Shown in pieces: positions 27,187 through 36,027 of a stretch of DNA of 56,480 nucleotides; position 1 is the first letter of the stretch, and each line of letters starts with the position of its first letter. The stretch lies in the NCBI GenBank assembly GCA_004195635.1, contig PSPT01000014.1:1-56480 (forward strand), given 5' to 3'. The translations under genes were made by a program, and so were the position numbers. The stretch comes from Methanobacteriota archaeon (lineage in GTDB: Archaea > Thermoplasmatota > Poseidoniia > Poseidoniales > Poseidoniaceae). A model generated the notes under the pieces. That model saw only the letters and a list, made by a program, of their open reading frames with translations. It searched no databases and had not been told where the DNA came from.

Positions 27187-27648
27187 TTACTCTTCCTCAT
27201 TTTCCCAAGGCATAGTTCGTGGCGGCTGGCCAGAGATAAAGGACATCAATAATCCTGCATTTAGGCCAATGGCCGCGCATATTGCTGATGTTACAACCAA
27301 TAGGTGCACCACATTTGAGAAAAATTGTGCTTGCATTGAACCATTCCCTTCAAGCAGCAAGTCACTATACGATAGTGCAAATAGCATCAAAACTGCACCG
27401 ACGAATGTAGCGAATAACATCCCAATTAGTGGTGATAAGGGCTTGTTTCTACTATCCGCATAGAAGAACATGGCTCCCAACATGGCACCAGAACCAAGGG
27501 TGTAGGATGTAAGTAATGCATTCGCAAATCTCTTGAAAGCAGTACTAACTTCACCAAGACCCAGTATGAGGTCAAAAATCAATATTACTGATAATAATAG
27601 TAAAGGAATTATAAGCAACTGTTCGAGAGAATGTCCCTTTTCATTCAT
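27187..27648 (-). CDS. Membrane protein of unknown function (four segments)
   Basis: A 153-residue hydrophobic protein with about four membrane segments (about 12-30, 40-62, 68-95 and 115-140) and an acidic C-terminus. The ATG at 27648 follows GGGGTGAG; an upstream GTG is possible. Its start overlaps the end of the preceding membrane gene by eight bases, so both are translated together and probably act together. No motif recognised. Confidence 0.7.
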   Translation of the reverse strand: MNEKGHSLEQLLIIPLLLLSVILIFDLILGLGEVSTAFKRFANALLTSYTLGSGAMLGAMFFYADSRNKPLSPLIGMLFATFVGAVLMLFALSYSDLLLEGNGSMQAQFFSNVVHLLVVTSAICAAIGLNAGLLMSFISGQPPRTMPWENEEE

Positions 27649-28435
27649 CTTTCTCACCCCCTACGACGTCCTTTAGAATTTCAGTAACTCTTTCTTTTTC
27701 CATAATGCTCAAGGGGTTTGTTTTTGCAGGTTCAGGCAAATTTCTTTCATAGATGGTGATTACAATAGCAAAGATGGCTATGGCGAGGAGTCCTCCAATT
27801 ACAGTGCCGAATAGATCTGCTCCGGCAAGCCAAATATCAGTGCGGAATTGTTCCGCACTTGTTGCATTTGTATCGACTAACATGAAAAAAATCAGTCCAA
27901 GTAATACAAAGCTAAAGCAGATGCTCACCATCAGTATTGTTTCTTTGGTCCGCATATCTCCAATTGTATGTGTCACCTGAGCCAATAATCCACTTGACAT
28001 AATAGCTGAGAGAATAAATACTGCCCACCAAGCGCCCCAAAATGGATTAATATCTCCTCTCCAAATAGGTGGTGCTTCATAATGCATGAATGCGAGCCAA
28101 CTTATTCCTAATAATATTGCGGCATATCCTCCCTTTCTTGCTACTGGTGGTAATCTACCAACTGGCACCTGTCCTCCAAAAATTGCAAGAAAGCAACCCC
28201 AGGCAAGAAGTAATACTGGGCCTGCAATTGAAAGCAAAAGGTGTCCGCTGGCGCTTGAGTCGGATTCAGGGGCAGTCCAAGGTGAAGCCATCACAAAAAT
28301 AATTCCAAGGACTGCAAGCGGCAAACCAATTTTCTGTAATTTTTCATTACCCCGCACAAGCGATAACCAGATGCCTAAAGGCACAAGTGCGAAGGGAAAC
28401 CAATACCCCACTAATGCCGAAATCCATGCTTCCAT
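27641..28435 (-). CDS. Polytopic membrane protein of unknown function
   Basis: A 264-residue protein with about seven membrane segments (starting WISALVGYWFPFALVPLGIWLSL and ending AIAIFAIVITIY near 220-240). A short cytosolic tail carries KERVTEILKDVVGGEK. Trp and His residues in the middle part (HYEAPPIWRGDINPFWGAWW) are notable, but I cannot assign a transporter or enzyme family. It is coupled to the smaller membrane gene downstream. Confidence 0.7.
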   Translation of the reverse strand: MEAWISALVGYWFPFALVPLGIWLSLVRGNEKLQKIGLPLAVLGIIFVMASPWTAPESDSSASGHLLLSIAGPVLLLAWGCFLAIFGGQVPVGRLPPVARKGGYAAILLGISWLAFMHYEAPPIWRGDINPFWGAWWAVFILSAIMSSGLLAQVTHTIGDMRTKETILMVSICFSFVLLGLIFFMLVDTNATSAEQFRTDIWLAGADLFGTVIGGLLAIAIFAIVITIYERNLPEPAKTNPLSIMEKERVTEILKDVVGGEKDE

Positions 28436-28537
28436 AATACGATGTAGAGGGGCATGGTTGAAGAAGATTCGCTGCCTGCAGCAAACAATCGGGCGATTAT
28501 TCCCTCATTATCAGTTGCCGAGGGTGTCCGTCATCGC

Positions 28538-28543
28538 TATATA
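28538..28543 (+). promoter_or_regulatory. TATA box before the L44e operon
   Basis: TATATA, 39-44 bases before the L44e ATG. With the archaeal 24-26 base spacing, transcription would start shortly before the ribosome site. One of the clearest TATA-like elements in the window. Confidence 0.45.
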
Positions 28544-28581
28544 CGGGGCTTTTGTCGGCGAGTTACTTAGAGGTGTATGTT

Positions 28582-28866
28582 ATGGTCAAGATGCCGCGCA
28601 AAGTCAAGCGATATAGCCCCAGTGCTGGTAAGCACACCATGCATACCATTGAGCGCGTCAAGAAGCGACGCGCCAGTGAATTAAAGTGGGGTCAGAGAAG
28701 ATTCCGCCGTGTAACTGCAGGATACCGTGGTTTCCCACGTCCAAAGCCTGAAGGCAGAGAGAAGCCTACAAAGCGAGTAAACATTCTTTTCCGTTGCACA
28801 GAAACCGGTAAGGCGCATTATGCTCCTTGCCAACGTGCAAAGAAATTCGAACTGCAGGACAAGTGA
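28582..28866 (+). CDS. rpl44e: Ribosomal protein L44e, without its zinc cysteines
   Basis: A 94-residue L44e: VKMPRKVKRYSPSAGKHTMH, then VKKRRASELKWGQRRFRRVT and RPKPEGREKP are unmistakable. Archaeal L44e usually has a four-Cys zinc site, with CPxC near residue 11 and CTEC near 72. Here the first pair reads SPSA and the second CTET, so zinc binding is lost. Start at ATG 28582 behind GAGGTG. First gene of the L44e-S27e-aIF2-alpha operon found in many archaea; nop10, often fourth, lies 10 kb away here. Confidence 0.93.
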   Translation: MVKMPRKVKRYSPSAGKHTMHTIERVKKRRASELKWGQRRFRRVTAGYRGFPRPKPEGREKPTKRVNILFRCTETGKAHYAPCQRAKKFELQDK

Positions 28867-28883
28867 TTCGGGAGTTGAAAAAT

Positions 28884-29048
28884 ATGACATTTATTCAAGT
28901 AACTTGTAACGATTGCGGCAACGAAACTACTATTTTCGCCCGCTCAACAACTGTGGTCGCCTGCAATGTTTGCAGTCGAACTCTAACTTCACCTTCCTCT
29001 GGCCGAGCAAAATTGATTGGTTGTAAAGTAGTCGAAACCCTTGAATGA
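28884..29048 (+). CDS. rps27e: Ribosomal protein S27e
   Basis: A 54-residue small-subunit protein with a complete zinc ribbon: CNDC and CNVC with TTVVACNVCSRTLTSPSSG, the family signature. Start at ATG 28884 with GGGAG upstream. The stop overlaps an alternative ATG of the next gene. Confidence 0.93.
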   Translation: MTFIQVTCNDCGNETTIFARSTTVVACNVCSRTLTSPSSGRAKLIGCKVVETLE

Positions 29049-29062
29049 ACGGGGCTCTAATA

Positions 29063-29845
29063 ATGGCTAATCAAGGTTCACCTTCCGAAGGTAGCCTCGT
29101 TGTTTGTACTGTTACTGAAGTAAAAACCAACGGTGCCTACGTTAGTTTAGACACATATGAAGATATTACTGGGTTCATTTTCATTGGAGAAATTGCCAGT
29201 GGTTGGGTGAAAAATGTTCGCGGCTTTGTCCGTAAAGGGCAACGTCTTGTCTGTAAAGTTCTACGTACTCGCCGCGATGGACGTAGCCTTGAATTATCAT
29301 TGAAGAGTGTTAGTGAAGAACGTCGTAGGGAAACTATTGATGCTTGGAAGAATGAGCAAAGAGCAACAGAGTTGCTAAAATTCGTCGGAGAAAAAGCCGG
29401 TTGGGATGATGCAAAGCGAGAAGAAATTGGTGCTGAACTAACCGATGCTTTCGGTACTCTTTTCGGCTCTTTTGAAGATTGCGCCAGAGATGAAACCGCC
29501 CTCAGAGAACTAGAGTTTGAGGGGGATTGGGTGAAAATTTTCATCGAAATCGCCATTGAGAATATTATCCCTCCATTTGTAGTATTCCGCGGCAACTTTG
29601 AGATTGAAGTAGGTGGTGAAGAAGGCGTTGAAACTATACGCAGGGCACTTCTTGTCGCAGAATCTCATGCAAATGAGGAACTTGAAGTCAAAGTTGAGTG
29701 TTATTATAATGGTGCACCCAATTACCGTGTTGAACTTACTGCGCCAGATTTTGAACTTGCATTGGAAACTTGGGAGACTGTAATCTCCGAAGTGGAAAAG
29801 TGTGTTGATAATGGCGGTGGGACTGTCGTCGCAACAAAGGAGTGA
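29063..29845 (+). CDS. eif2a: Translation initiation factor 2 subunit alpha (aIF2-alpha)
   Basis: About 260 residues. The N-terminal S1 domain (about 8-85) carries EGSLVVCTVTEVKTNGAYV, GFIFIGEIASGWVKNVR and SLELSLKSV, followed by the helical domain and a C-terminal alpha-beta domain (IEVGGEEGVETIRRALL). Part of the aIF2 heterotrimer that delivers initiator tRNA. Its eukaryotic phosphorylation site context is replaced by IGEIAS. ATG 29063 fits the usual N-terminus; ATG 29045, overlapping the S27e stop, would add six residues. Confidence 0.94.
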   Translation: MANQGSPSEGSLVVCTVTEVKTNGAYVSLDTYEDITGFIFIGEIASGWVKNVRGFVRKGQRLVCKVLRTRRDGRSLELSLKSVSEERRRETIDAWKNEQRATELLKFVGEKAGWDDAKREEIGAELTDAFGTLFGSFEDCARDETALRELEFEGDWVKIFIEIAIENIIPPFVVFRGNFEIEVGGEEGVETIRRALLVAESHANEELEVKVECYYNGAPNYRVELTAPDFELALETWETVISEVEKCVDNGGGTVVATKE

Positions 29846-29854
29846 GGTCAGTTC

Positions 29855-29871
29855 GACGAGTTTTGCTCGTC
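29855..29871 (+). terminator. Stem-loop after aIF2-alpha
   Basis: GACGAG-TTTTG-CTCGTC, ten bases after the stop and before purF. It may end or separate transcripts; no strong poly-T run follows. Confidence 0.4.
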
Positions 29872-29917
29872 AAAGTTCAAAGGCCTCTGAGCCAACCATT
29901 CTGATAGGGGACTACTT

Positions 29918-31450
29918 ATGTGCGGCATTCTCGGAATCGTTGCGAATTATGAAACGCCTGTGAATCAGGATCTTTATGATGGTCTTTTGGTACTACAACA
30001 TAGGGGTCAAGATGCTGCAGGAATCGTTACCTGCGACGGCAAGCGCTTTCGTATGCGCAAGTCTAGTGGATTGGTGACCGATGTATTTTACAAGCGACAC
30101 ATGAAGTCGCTTGTAGGGCATATGGGAATTGGTCATGTACGCTATCCTACTGCCGGGACATCAAGCAGAGCAGAATCTCAGCCATTCTATGTCAATTCTC
30201 CATATGGGATTACATTAGCGCATAATGGAAACCTTACCAATGCCGAACAATTGAAGGAACACTTGACTCTAATCGGCCGTCACCAAAACACATCAAGTGA
30301 CTCGGAAGCATTGCTCAATATTTTTGCCGCTCATCTATCCAACAAAAAGAGGTTAAACATTAACGGCGAGTCTCATTTGGACATAGAGGATGTATTTTCC
30401 TCGGTAGGTGCGGTGTATGAAAAATGCAACGGTAGTTATGCGATAGTGGCCATGATATCCGGATTCGGAGTATTGGGTTTCCGCGACCCAAACGGCATAC
30501 GCCCTCTCATTTTGGGTCGAAGAATCGGCGCATCAGGAAGCGAGGAATGGTGTATGGCGTCAGAATCTGTTGCACTTATTACTCTCGGTTTTGATATTGT
30601 GAGAGATATACTTCCAGGTGAAGCAGCATTTATTACAACTGGTGGCGAATTATTTACTCGAGTTTGCGCTGAAGGAAAGGTTCACAGCCCATGTATTTTT
30701 GAGTATGTATATTTTGCTCGCCCAGATTCTATCATTGATGGTATTTCCGTTCACGAGGCTCGGAGAAATATGGGGATTGCTCTTGCAGACCGGATTATTG
30801 CAGAAAATCCTAATCATGAAATTGATGTTGTCATTCCAATTCCCGATAGTGGACGGATATCGGCACTTGCCCTCGCTGAGCGTTTAGGTGTCTCCTATCG
30901 CGAGGGATTTGTTAAGAATCGCTATGTCGGAAGAACATTTATTATGCCTGGGCAAGAGATGAGAAAGGATTCTGTTCGCAAAAAACTCAATGTAATGCCA
31001 AAGGAATTCGAAGGCCGTAACGTACTCTTAGTGGACGATTCTATAGTTCGCGGCAACACCTCCAAAAAAATTATTGAGATGTCAAGAGATGCTGGTGCAA
31101 AGACGGTCTCTTTCGCCTCGGCAGCCCCCCCTGTTTGCAATCCAAATGTGTATGGAATTGATATGCCTGCCGCCTCCGAATTAATTGCAACCGGTCGAAC
31201 AAATGCCGAGATTGCTGAACAAATTGGATGTGATAAAATGTTCTACCAAACTATTGAAGATTTGGTTGAGGCATGTAGCATTGGTGAAAACCCCCCAAGT
31301 AGATTTGATTCTTCTTGTTTTGATGGAAATTATGTTACAGGTGATGTGACTGCAGAATATCTGGCTGCATTAGAGTTGGCAAGACATGATGATGCAAAGC
31401 AGGGTATAGACATGGGTGACGAAATAATTGAGATACACAATGAAGCCTAA
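29918..31450 (+). CDS. purF: Amidophosphoribosyltransferase PurF
   Basis: A 510-residue first enzyme of de novo purine synthesis: PRPP plus glutamine to 5-phosphoribosylamine. The N-terminal Cys nucleophile follows the initiator Met (MCGILGIV) in an Ntn glutaminase domain with LQHRGQDAAGI. The C-terminal phosphoribosyltransferase domain has the PRPP loop VLLVDDSIVRGNTS. No propeptide is present. The C-terminal tail (about 470-510) is longer and acidic. Ribosome site AGGGGA. Confidence 0.96.
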   Translation: MCGILGIVANYETPVNQDLYDGLLVLQHRGQDAAGIVTCDGKRFRMRKSSGLVTDVFYKRHMKSLVGHMGIGHVRYPTAGTSSRAESQPFYVNSPYGITLAHNGNLTNAEQLKEHLTLIGRHQNTSSDSEALLNIFAAHLSNKKRLNINGESHLDIEDVFSSVGAVYEKCNGSYAIVAMISGFGVLGFRDPNGIRPLILGRRIGASGSEEWCMASESVALITLGFDIVRDILPGEAAFITTGGELFTRVCAEGKVHSPCIFEYVYFARPDSIIDGISVHEARRNMGIALADRIIAENPNHEIDVVIPIPDSGRISALALAERLGVSYREGFVKNRYVGRTFIMPGQEMRKDSVRKKLNVMPKEFEGRNVLLVDDSIVRGNTSKKIIEMSRDAGAKTVSFASAAPPVCNPNVYGIDMPAASELIATGRTNAEIAEQIGCDKMFYQTIEDLVEACSIGENPPSRFDSSCFDGNYVTGDVTAEYLAALELARHDDAKQGIDMGDEIIEIHNEA

Positions 31451-31545
31451 CCGCCCTCCCAACCAATGTCTTGCCCCTCCGCCCTTCTCCATTTTTCATC
31501 AAACTTCACAATAATCTTCTTCAAAAATTCAAAACGGTGACTCCG

Positions 31546-32493
31546 ATGTCAAAAGGCGCAAAATTCTGGCTCCTTCGCTTCGGTGAATTATCAATCAAGT
31601 CAAGGCCGGTTCGCCAACATTTTCAACGAGTACTTGAACGGAGTTTAGAAGATTTAGCGATTCAAGCCGACATTGATTTAATCCTTGAGAAATCAGGAAC
31701 TCATATCGCTGCAGTTTCACATTCAAGCAGCGAAGTTGTAGAGGATGTATTACGTCATTGTTTCGGCCTTGTTGCTGCTGATCCTGCCCGTCCTTGTGCA
31801 GCCGACCCAGAAGCAATCGCAGATTTGGCCCTACTACATGATTCACGAGCTGGAGAAAAACGAACTTTTGGTGTAAGAACCAAGCGAAGCGGGCCGAAGG
31901 GAAAATATTCTAGTCAGGAATTTTCAGGCACGGTAGGACATTTTATGCTACAAAAAGACGAATCTCTCTCGGTTAACTTGAGTAACCCCGAATCTCCGGT
32001 TGTGGTAAATCTCACAAATAGCAAGGCATGGTTATTAGGTGATAGAATCAAGTGTCCAGGTGGACTTCCTCATGGGGTACAAGGAAAAGTATTGGCGAGA
32101 ATAATAAGTGAAAAAGACATGCTTGGCGCATGGCAACTGATGAGACGAGGATGTCGAATAATTCCCCAAGACGGTTCAAATCAGGACTTACTGGCAATAT
32201 TAGCCAAATGGGATCCAACTGTTGTAAGTGCCGAAAAAGCCAACAAGGCTAGTTCAGGGCCGGGACGAAATAAAGCGAGTTTATGGGGGGCGATTGGGAT
32301 GGATTTTGCTGAAGTGGTTGCCGCAAATCCGCCTGTTGAAGGCAGAAAGCACACCCCTCTGTGCAACCTTGACCCTTTATGTGGTTGGACTGAACATGAG
32401 TTGAGCGTATTGGCTAAGCATGTGCGCGAGCCAAGTGTCTATCCGAATCCTAGTGCTGATGGGAAGACCCTTCTAGCATGGATTGACGAGTAG
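31546..32493 (+). CDS. ThiI-like THUMP protein lacking the PP-loop
   Basis: A 315-residue protein built like tRNA 4-thiouridine synthetase ThiI. It has an N-terminal ferredoxin-like part (FWLLRFGELSIKSRPVRQHF), a THUMP domain (about 60-165), then GGLPHGVQGKVLARI, the ThiI link into the adenylating domain. Where ThiI has the ATP-binding SGGxDS, this protein reads IISEKDM (about residue 185), followed by the normal GAWQLMRRGC. The catalytic PP-loop is therefore gone and the domain is short. No rhodanese domain. It probably still binds tRNA but cannot adenylate it by the known mechanism. ATG 31546 follows GGTGAC. Confidence 0.78.
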   Translation: MSKGAKFWLLRFGELSIKSRPVRQHFQRVLERSLEDLAIQADIDLILEKSGTHIAAVSHSSSEVVEDVLRHCFGLVAADPARPCAADPEAIADLALLHDSRAGEKRTFGVRTKRSGPKGKYSSQEFSGTVGHFMLQKDESLSVNLSNPESPVVVNLTNSKAWLLGDRIKCPGGLPHGVQGKVLARIISEKDMLGAWQLMRRGCRIIPQDGSNQDLLAILAKWDPTVVSAEKANKASSGPGRNKASLWGAIGMDFAEVVAANPPVEGRKHTPLCNLDPLCGWTEHELSVLAKHVREPSVYPNPSADGKTLLAWIDE

Positions 32494-32570
32494 TCTCACT
32501 TATTTTATAGCAGGTAAAGTTAGTCGCCAAGCGGATAGCGTGAAATGATGAGCCTTGCAGGCATGGAATA

Positions 32571-34286
32571 GTGCCCTATACAATTGAGCCCCTCGCCATA
32601 ATTGAATCTTCTTCAAGAGTCAATGGGCTTGCCTTTTCAGTAGATGAAAAGGGCTTCGCAATAATAGGCATTGATGGCACAATTAATTTTTATAACGAAT
32701 CTGGAGTTTTGCACAAACAAACTGCCATTAGTGGCCGCGCAACCCATCTCAACTCCTCTCCTGAGGGAGGATATGTGGTAGGTTCGGTTGAGGAAAACGT
32801 GCATTATTTTTCCCCGTCAGGTGAACTTCTCTGGGAATATGAAATCCCCGGTGGAGTTGAAGATTTGGCAGTCATGAGGGGGCTATGCGTCTGTTTATCA
32901 GGTGCGGGCGAGGTATTTCTCATTGAGTCAAGCGGTAATTTACGCCGGCAACTTTCCAACACCGGCTGCATTGCTATTTTCGTAGCAGCAAATTCAGGAA
33001 GTATCGCTTTACTTCTAGATGATGCTCGTGTACGAGTTATCGACCAACGCGGAAATACCTCTTATGAGCGCCACTCTAGGTGCGATAAGGGCGAGCACAT
33101 TACTGCATGTATTTTTGATAATTCGGGCAATTTAATCCTCGCAAGGGAGGCTGTCGGAATGGTCGCACAAAATGAGGATGAGGTTGAAGTAGAATGGTGG
33201 AATCCTTTGGGCCAAATGCTCGGAAAAGCCGGATTGCGAAGTCGTTGTACTGCATTATGTGATGGCAAAAACGGCTTAGTGGCTGGAACAAGTGAAGGCC
33301 GAGTTTTCTCAATACAAATGGGAAACACGAGTTTGGAATTGTGGAAATTTGAGTATGCAATTACTTCTATTGCCGCGGTTGGCGACGAATTATTAGTAGG
33401 AAGTTGGTTTTACCTCCACCGAATTAAGACAAATGTAGCAGATAGTGCAATTAGTACTTCTCGTCATTCTAATGATTGGGATATTCATGAAATTCGTCGG
33501 CAAAAAGAAATTGGCTTGAGTGAAGATGAAAGTAGAGAGGCGATTTGGCAAATTGAGCATAGTGGAATTATTGAATATGTTGCTATTAATGACACTGGGA
33601 CAAAACTATTGCTTGCAGGTGAAGATCGAAACGACTACACTGTGGATGAGCCAAGTCTATTATTTGATTTAAATAGCGAAATATCTTGGTGTGAAGAATT
33701 GCCCGATGAAGAGGATTCATGGATTACAGAAATACCTCCTGAAATGCAGGAAAAGGTGAGCAGCGATGCTGGTACTTATGATGCGGAATCAACTAGTAGC
33801 GATGATTTCACAGGTCTTTTGACAGAGGAGGAACAGGCCAAGTTTGCAGGTAATTCTCAATATTCAAACTCACAAGACTCAAGGGATGATTTGCTTTCTG
33901 CCCTGATGAACGACGATGAAGAGGGTGAGATTATTGGGGGGAATGAGGAGCCAACTTTACTTGCAACCTCTGATGAAGAACTAATGGCGAATCTTAGTGA
34001 GGATGTTGAATCGGCTCAATTAGCACCTTATGCTGATGCCGGCGAAGAGCAGATGTTAGTTGCAGAAGATGGCGAAGTGACTACTGCCTTACTTGATGGA
34101 AGCACAACTTTTAACCCGCACGAAAGGGTTGTTGAATGGGCTTGGAGAGATGACCGAGGAAGAGTGATTGGAACACAATCAAAGATTAGGGTAAAGTTGC
34201 CTCTCGGACGGCATCGTTTCGAGTTAAGTGTGTTGGATGATGAAGGTGTTTGGACAACCGATACTACTTTCATTATCGTAGAATAA
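32571..34286 (+). CDS. Cytosolic beta-propeller protein with acidic linker and PKD-like C-terminus
   Basis: A 571-residue protein without signal peptide or membrane segment. Residues 1-290 are PQQ/WD-like blades (GFAIIGIDGTINFYNESG, GGYVVGSVEENVHYFSPSGELLW). About 300-390 is mixed. An extremely acidic disordered region spans about 390-500. A C-terminal Ig/PKD-like domain follows (about 500-571: ALLDGSTTFNPHERVVEWAW and RHRFELSVLDDEG). GTG start with a weak ribosome site. Function unknown; PKD domains are usually extracellular, so a cytosolic location would be odd. Confidence 0.75.
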   Translation: MPYTIEPLAIIESSSRVNGLAFSVDEKGFAIIGIDGTINFYNESGVLHKQTAISGRATHLNSSPEGGYVVGSVEENVHYFSPSGELLWEYEIPGGVEDLAVMRGLCVCLSGAGEVFLIESSGNLRRQLSNTGCIAIFVAANSGSIALLLDDARVRVIDQRGNTSYERHSRCDKGEHITACIFDNSGNLILAREAVGMVAQNEDEVEVEWWNPLGQMLGKAGLRSRCTALCDGKNGLVAGTSEGRVFSIQMGNTSLELWKFEYAITSIAAVGDELLVGSWFYLHRIKTNVADSAISTSRHSNDWDIHEIRRQKEIGLSEDESREAIWQIEHSGIIEYVAINDTGTKLLLAGEDRNDYTVDEPSLLFDLNSEISWCEELPDEEDSWITEIPPEMQEKVSSDAGTYDAESTSSDDFTGLLTEEEQAKFAGNSQYSNSQDSRDDLLSALMNDDEEGEIIGGNEEPTLLATSDEELMANLSEDVESAQLAPYADAGEEQMLVAEDGEVTTALLDGSTTFNPHERVVEWAWRDDRGRVIGTQSKIRVKLPLGRHRFELSVLDDEGVWTTDTTFIIVE

Positions 34287-34352
34287 TGTAGTCAAAAGCA
34301 AACCACATTCCCCTTTCGCAATCCATCCGCTATGAAAACTGGAGTTGAATAA

Positions 34353-35066
34353 ATGAAAATATGGATTGAGGAATTTCTAGTTGGGCCGTTACAAATGCGT
34401 TGCAGCATTGTGACTAGATGTGATAATGGGGCGACTATTGTCATCGATGGTGGAGATGAACCCGAGCGTCTAATAAATTGGGTTGAGAATTGGGATGGTC
34501 TTGGACCCGATGATAGTAATGGACCTACAAACCTTGCAGAATCCGAAGGGCAAGGATTTGCAAAACGCCGGGTAGTCGCCTTTGTCAACACCCATGCACA
34601 TTTTGACCATTCGGGGCAGATTCCAGTATTGATGAGAACTTGGGATGTGCCTTTCTGGTTGCATAAGGGTGACCATGAACTTCAGGCGTCAGCTTGTCAA
34701 TCGGCCGCAAGATGGGGTTTTTCAGTGCCAGAACCAGCACTGCCAACTGATTTACTTGAGCATGGAATTACATATAATTTTGACGGACTTGCAGTTGAGG
34801 CAAGGCATTCACCTGGGCACAGTCTGGGTAGCGTTTGCCTAATCATTGAGGGTGAGGGTGTGAAGCATGCATTTGTTGGAGATGTGTTGTTTGCCGGAGG
34901 TGTAGGCCGTACCGACTTGCCAAATTCGGGTGGATCTTGGCCGCTTCTCAAAAAAAGCATTGAGGAGCAGTTGCTTACTTTACCCGATAATACAATCGTT
35001 TACCCCGGTCACGGACCAACTACAACAATTGGACGTGAAAAACAGCATAATCCCTATTTGTCATAG
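34353..35066 (+). CDS. Metallo-beta-lactamase-fold hydrolase (glyoxalase II-like)
   Basis: A 237-residue protein with the metal motif THAHFDHSG (HxHxDH, about residue 76), a later SPGHSLGS histidine, FVGDVLFAG aspartate and a terminal YPGHGPTTT histidine. That is the full set for a two-metal hydrolase of the glyoxalase II/YcbL group. The likely substrate is a thioester or similar; it cannot be fixed from sequence. GGAGTTG ribosome site. Convergent with etfA. Confidence 0.88.
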   Translation: MKIWIEEFLVGPLQMRCSIVTRCDNGATIVIDGGDEPERLINWVENWDGLGPDDSNGPTNLAESEGQGFAKRRVVAFVNTHAHFDHSGQIPVLMRTWDVPFWLHKGDHELQASACQSAARWGFSVPEPALPTDLLEHGITYNFDGLAVEARHSPGHSLGSVCLIIEGEGVKHAFVGDVLFAGGVGRTDLPNSGGSWPLLKKSIEEQLLTLPDNTIVYPGHGPTTTIGREKQHNPYLS

Positions 35067-35088
35067 TCAAGAGAGGGGCGAGGATTGA

Positions 35089-36018
35089 TTAGTTTAGGAG
35101 TGATTCAAGTTCTGCCTTAAGACTTGGCAATACTTCTTCCCATGTTGCAACAATTCCATAATCTGCATGCTGGAAAATTGGTGCTTCGGCATCCTTGTTA
35201 ATTGCAACGATATACTTTGAGGAGCGCATTCCAGCCAAATGTTGAATGGCGCCAGAAATACCAACTGCAATGTATAGGTTCGGGTTTACTGTCTTTCCAG
35301 TTTGTCCGACTTGCATTCCATGTCCTATTCCATCCCACGCGTCAACAGCCGCGCGAGATGCACCAACCGCGGCACCTAGGACATCTGCGATTGATTCGAG
35401 TTGAGCGAAGTTCTCAGGTCCACCCATCCCTCTTCCTCCAGAAATGATGATATTTGCTTCTGAGACATCTAGTCTTGCATTTGCTTTGGCGATCATTTCT
35501 CTAACCGCACAACCGACATCAGCACTTTGGTTGACAACAGATGATACTGCTGAACCTCCTTCGTCAGCAGCTGCAAAAGTATTTGCTCGGATTGTCACAA
35601 CAGCATTTCCGTTTAGGCTTACAGTTACGAGAGCCTTGCCAGAATAAACAGGAGATGTTAATTCACCATTATTTATCGATATGACATTTTGTACAATGGG
35701 CATGCCGCGACGAGCAGCGATTCTTGCGCCAAGATCCTTACTATCATTTGACGCAGTAAGGATTAGATTTCCAGCAGGCGCAACTGCATCGATTGCAGCA
35801 GCCCAACTCGATGCATCATAAGAAGAAAAACAGTCAGCAATAACTGTAATTACCTTGTCAACACCCATTATTGAGGACGCTGTGGCTGAAGCAGAGTCGG
35901 AAGTCGCCGGAATAACGATTGTGATTCCGCCGCCAAGGGAATTAGCGGCGGTAACCAGTTCAGCAGTACTTGGGTGAAGTTGACCATTTTTTGTTTCAGC
36001 AATAATTACGTTACTCAT
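35089..36018 (-). CDS. etfA: Electron transfer flavoprotein alpha subunit
   Basis: A 309-residue EtfA. The C-terminal FAD domain shows [40 protein letters not shown] and [12 protein letters not shown]. The N-terminal domain (about 1-185) forms the trimer-like core with EtfB. It receives electrons from acyl-CoA dehydrogenases such as the glutaryl-CoA dehydrogenase in this window. Starts nine bases after etfB with GAGGTGAG. No ETF-quinone oxidoreductase is visible here. Confidence 0.95.
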   Translation of the reverse strand: MSNVIIAETKNGQLHPSTAELVTAANSLGGGITIVIPATSDSASATASSIMGVDKVITVIADCFSSYDASSWAAAIDAVAPAGNLILTASNDSKDLGARIAARRGMPIVQNVISINNGELTSPVYSGKALVTVSLNGNAVVTIRANTFAAADEGGSAVSSVVNQSADVGCAVREMIAKANARLDVSEANIIISGGRGMGGPENFAQLESIADVLGAAVGASRAAVDAWDGIGHGMQVGQTGKTVNPNLYIAVGISGAIQHLAGMRSSKYIVAINKDAEAPIFQHADYGIVATWEEVLPSLKAELESLLN

Positions 36019-36027
36019 ATTCTCACC

